NCBI GenBank assembly: GCA_937862675.1
Contig: CALMEC010000061.1
Coordinates: 1 to 8,123 of the forward strand
Direction of reading: 5' to 3'
DNA: 8,123 bases
Source of the DNA: an uncultured Actinomycetes bacterium
Lineage (GTDB): Bacteria > Actinomycetota > Thermoleophilia > Miltoncostaeales > Miltoncostaeaceae
A program made the translations under genes and the position numbers. Shown piece after piece: positions 6,051-8,123 of the stretch (position 1 is its first letter; every line of letters starts with the position of its first letter). The notes beneath the pieces are model-generated. The model saw only the letters and a program-made list of their open reading frames with translations, did not search any database and was not told where the DNA came from.

Positions 6051-6080
6051 TGGCTGACTATACAGCGCTTGCTGACCAAT
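6039..6080 (-). promoter_or_regulatory. CmtR operator: perfect 11-bp inverted repeat with an inner third half-site
   Basis: ATTGGTCAGCA (6039-6049) and TGCTGACCAAT (6070-6080) are exact reverse complements 20 bases apart. Between them GCTGACTA (6053-6060) mirrors TGGTCAGC (6041-6048) at 7 of 8 positions across a 4-base gap, giving a compact 8-4-8 site. The array covers the cmtR -10 box and its first four codons. Position and symmetry suit steric repression by a dimeric ArsR-family protein. Which pair of half-sites is actually bound is not decided by the sequence. Confidence 0.75.
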
Positions 6081-7927
6081 CCACCACGGACGGCGGGTGC
6101 GGTTCTACTTCCCCTTGTGCGGCTTGTACGACTTCTCGAAGCGCCGCTTGGCCGGGGCGCCTGGGCGATCGCCGGGACGTCCGCGCTTCGGCGGGCGCCC
6201 GCCCGGTCCGGACGCGGGGCGGCGGGCCACCCGGCGGGGCGGAACCATCCCGAGGGGCGGCGCGTCACGCGACGTGGCGGAGCGCCCTCCTGCCCCCTCG
6301 GAACCCGCCGGATGGTGATACCGGCCTCGCCTGTGCCGTTCTTCTCGACCGCGGCGGCGAACGCGTCGGCACGCTCGCGGGTGATCTGGAACTGCGTCTC
6401 CATGTCGTAGATCCGGATGGAGCCCACATCGCGCCCCTTCACCCCGCCCGACTTGCAGATGAGCGGGAGCAGCCATCGCGGATCGGCACGGTGCCGGTGC
6501 CCGATGGACACCCGGAACCAGACCCCACCCTCGAACTCACGATGATCGCGGGACGGTTTCCCCGCTCCCCGGGCGGCACCCTCGCCGGAGTGCTCGCGGC
6601 GTTCACGCTTGGGGTGCAGATCGACCTCGATGAGCTCCTCCGGTGACGGCTGCGACGCCGACTGCAGGCGGACGTATGCGGCGGCCAGGCTCTCGGCGCC
6701 GTGCGTCTCCAAGAGGGCACGGACGAGGTCCGCCTCCCCCTCCTCCGGCGTCGTGCCGAGCGCGGGGTCGTTCAGGATCCGTTCGCGCTGACGCTCCTCG
6801 ATCATCGCGACCGACGGAGCCGCGACCACCTCGGCGTGGAGCTTCGCCATCTTGAGGACACGGGCCGCGGCCCCGCGACGGTGGGTCGGCACGATCAGCG
6901 TGCAGACGCCCTTGCGCCCCGCACGACCGGTGCGTCCGCTCCGGTGGAGCAGCGTGTCCGGGTTGGACGGGATGTCGGCGTGGATCACCAGGTCGAGGTT
7001 CGGAAGGTCGATGCCACGTGCAGCGACGTCCGTCGCGACGCAGACCCGCGCCCGTCCGTCGCGCATCGACTGCAGCGCGTTGGTGCGCTCCGCCTGGCTC
7101 AGCTCGCCGGACAGCGCGACCACCGAGAATCCACGGTCGCCAAGGCGACTCGCGAGATGCCGGACGGCCTCCCGCGTGTGACAGAACACGATGGCGCTCT
7201 GCGAGTCGTGGAAGAGGAGCGTGTTGATGATCGCGTTCTCGCGATCCGAGGCGGCCGCGACGACCTGCCGGTATTCGATGTCCGCGTGCTGATCCGTCTC
7301 GCTCTTCACGCTGACACGCCGTGCGTCGCGCTGGAACCGTGAGGCGAGCTCCTCGATGGACCGCGGCACGGTCGCCGAGAAGAGCAGGGTGCGACGGTCG
7401 TCCGGGGCGGCGGCCAGGATGAACTCGAGGTCGTCGCGGAATCCCAGGTCGAGCATCTCGTCGGCTTCGTCCAGGACGACGGCCCGAACGGCGCCCAGGT
7501 CGAGGGACCCGCGCGTGATGTGGTCGCGCAGACGACCCGGGGTTCCGACCACGATGTGGGCGCCGCGTCCCAGCGCACGCCGCTCGGTCCGGTAGTCCAT
7601 CCCGCCCACGCAGGTCGCGAGACGGGCACCGGTCCCGGCGTACAGCCAGGACAGCTCGCGTTCCACCTGGAGGGCGAGCTCCCGGGTCGGGGCCACCACG
7701 AGTGCTAGGGGCACGGCCGCGTCGTCGAAGGACTCACGGCCGCCCAGGATCGTCGTGCCGACGGCGATGCCGAAGGCGACGGTCTTCCCCGATCCCGTCT
7801 GGGCGGAGACGAGCAGATCCTCCTCCCCCACTCCGAGGACGGCGTCCTGGACGGGTGTGAGGGTCGTGTATCCGCGCGCCCGAAGGGCGGCCGCGAACGA
7901 CGGGGCCATCGTGGGAAGTTCGATCAT
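6044..7927 (-). CDS. DEAD-box ATP-dependent RNA helicase with DbpA-like RNA-binding domain; C-terminus probably frameshifted
   Basis: The 627-residue frame encodes an RNA-unwinding ATPase of the DbpA/DeaD group, acting on structured RNA in ribosome assembly or mRNA decay. Helicase motifs in order: Q motif TPVQ (24-27), Walker A AQTGSGKT (42-49), PTREL (80-84), TPGR (129-132), DEAD (153-156), SAT (184-186), ATDVAARGID (298-307) and HRSGRTGRAGR (328-338). A variable linker leads to a DbpA-type RNA-binding domain (about 466-541, including GGVKGRDVGSIRIYD). After residue 545 the written frame is Arg/Ser/Pro-rich, ends in SKRCIVSQC, crosses the cmtR promoter and overlaps cmtR by 7 bases. The frame reached by adding one base in the C-run 6293-6297 gives a basic tail ending RRFEKSYKPHKGK, with a stop at 6105-6107 (about 607 residues), far more typical of these proteins. 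A sequencing or real one-base deletion is likely. ATG 7927 (MIELPTM) is the natural start; its Shine-Dalgarno is weak. Confidence 0.94.
   Translation of the reverse strand: MIELPTMAPSFAAALRARGYTTLTPVQDAVLGVGEEDLLVSAQTGSGKTVAFGIAVGTTILGGRESFDDAAVPLALVVAPTRELALQVERELSWLYAGTGARLATCVGGMDYRTERRALGRGAHIVVGTPGRLRDHITRGSLDLGAVRAVVLDEADEMLDLGFRDDLEFILAAAPDDRRTLLFSATVPRSIEELASRFQRDARRVSVKSETDQHADIEYRQVVAAASDRENAIINTLLFHDSQSAIVFCHTREAVRHLASRLGDRGFSVVALSGELSQAERTNALQSMRDGRARVCVATDVAARGIDLPNLDLVIHADIPSNPDTLLHRSGRTGRAGRKGVCTLIVPTHRRGAAARVLKMAKLHAEVVAAPSVAMIEERQRERILNDPALGTTPEEGEADLVRALLETHGAESLAAAYVRLQSASQPSPEELIEVDLHPKRERREHSGEGAARGAGKPSRDHREFEGGVWFRVSIGHRHRADPRWLLPLICKSGGVKGRDVGSIRIYDMETQFQITRERADAFAAAVEKNGTGEAGITIRRVPRGQEGAPPRRVTRRPSGWFRPAGWPAAPRPDRAGARRSADVPAIAQAPRPSGASRSRTSRTRGSRTAPAVRGGLVSKRCIVSQC
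6057..6062 (-). promoter_or_regulatory. -10 box (TATAGT) of the cmtR-ATPase operon
   Basis: On the minus strand TATAGT is close to the TATAAT consensus, followed by six bases and then ATG 6050. This predicts transcription from the start codon itself. The -35 region at 17-18 bases is weak (about GGTGGA). The box lies inside the inverted-repeat operator. Confidence 0.65.
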
Positions 7928-8003
7928 GCACTGCTTTCGGGTGTGGCGCTTCGGCAGATCGTCGCGGGACCGTGCGTCGCATCGCGAGAGGGCGCCTGGA
8001 GGA

Positions 8004-8026
8004 CCGACCGGATACGGCCGGGTCGG
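8004..8026 (-). other. Hairpin at the predicted 5' end of the helicase leader
   Basis: CCGACCGG (8004-8011) pairs with CCGGGTCGG (8018-8026) as an 8-bp stem with one bulged base and a 6-base loop. It would lie at the very start of a leader of about 95 bases if transcription starts near 8021-8023. A structured leader fits the known self-control of some cold-shock RNA helicases, but here that is inference. Confidence 0.3.
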
Positions 8027-8028
8027 TA

Positions 8029-8034
8029 AGTCTA
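8029..8034 (-). promoter_or_regulatory. Candidate -10 box (TAGACT) of the helicase gene
   Basis: On the minus strand TAGACT fits TANNNT in an AT-richer island between GC-rich blocks, about 100 bases before ATG 7927. An 8-bp palindrome, AGTCGACT (8034-8041), sits directly upstream in the spacer. No clear -35 is seen. Confidence 0.35.
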
Positions 8035-8082
8035 GTCGACTTTCCCGTCACGGGATCAGGCGGGCGCGGCATGCCGGCGGGC

Positions 8083-8102
8083 GGGGCCGGGCCGCCGGCC
8101 CC
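8083..8102. terminator. Very GC-rich perfect 8-bp hairpin at the right edge
   Basis: GGGGCCGG (8083-8090) and CCGGCCCC (8095-8102) enclose a 4-base loop and are followed by seven G. There is no T-run. It could end transcription of a gene beyond the right edge or simply reflect extreme base composition. No gene can be supported in the last 50 bases. Confidence 0.25.
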
Positions 8103-8123
8103 GGGGGGGCGGGCGCGGCGCCG

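Noticed and set aside
8071..8123. ATG at 8071 as the start of a plus-strand gene leaving the window
   Set aside because: There is no Shine-Dalgarno, the codons are Gly/Pro/Arg-only in 70-100% GC sequence, and only 17 codons are visible.

Overview
The window is GC-rich (roughly 70% by eye) with tightly packed genes and looks like chromosome of a high-GC actinobacterium. The best taxonomic clue is a very close relative of the mycobacterial Cd/Pb sensor CmtR. An order such as Micrococcales is my guess and is not proven by the sequence. I see no tRNA, rRNA, CRISPR array, transposase or phage gene.

Layout from left to right: (1) The start of an unidentified membrane protein runs off the left edge on the minus strand (1-330). 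(2) A gene-poor stretch of about 820 bases (331-1150) holds only a possible 26-residue membrane peptide (668-748, minus), a two-copy 26-bp tandem repeat and several palindromes. (3) A small cupin protein is on the plus strand (1151-1591). It converges on a membrane-anchored polysaccharide deacetylase on the minus strand (1648-2589), which is itself divergent from a short-chain dehydrogenase/reductase (2734-3507, plus). (4) A minus-strand block follows. Read in the direction of transcription it contains a DEAD-box RNA helicase (7927 down to 6044 or 6105), a CmtR-type metal-sensing repressor (6050-5691) and a heavy-metal P1B-type ATPase (5691-3649). (5) The last about 200 bases hold the helicase leader and promoter region and an extremely GC-rich hairpin.

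The clearest functional unit is the metal-resistance pair. The repressor stop and ATPase start overlap as TGATG, so the two are probably translationally coupled. A perfect 11-bp inverted repeat (6039-6049 / 6070-6080), with a third half-site inside it, covers the -10 box TATAGT and the first codons of cmtR. This fits autorepression of a leaderless cmtR-ATPase mRNA that metal binding relieves; the ATPase would then export the metal.

The helicase reading frame probably carries a one-base deletion near its 3' end. The frame as written replaces a typical basic C-terminal tail with an atypical one that runs through the cmtR promoter. The alternative frame ends at 6105, just before that promoter. 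Apart from this there is no convincing undescribed system here. The remaining items of interest are the regulatory architecture, a P1B ATPase with an unusual combination of metal-site motifs, and the small-ORF/tandem-repeat region.
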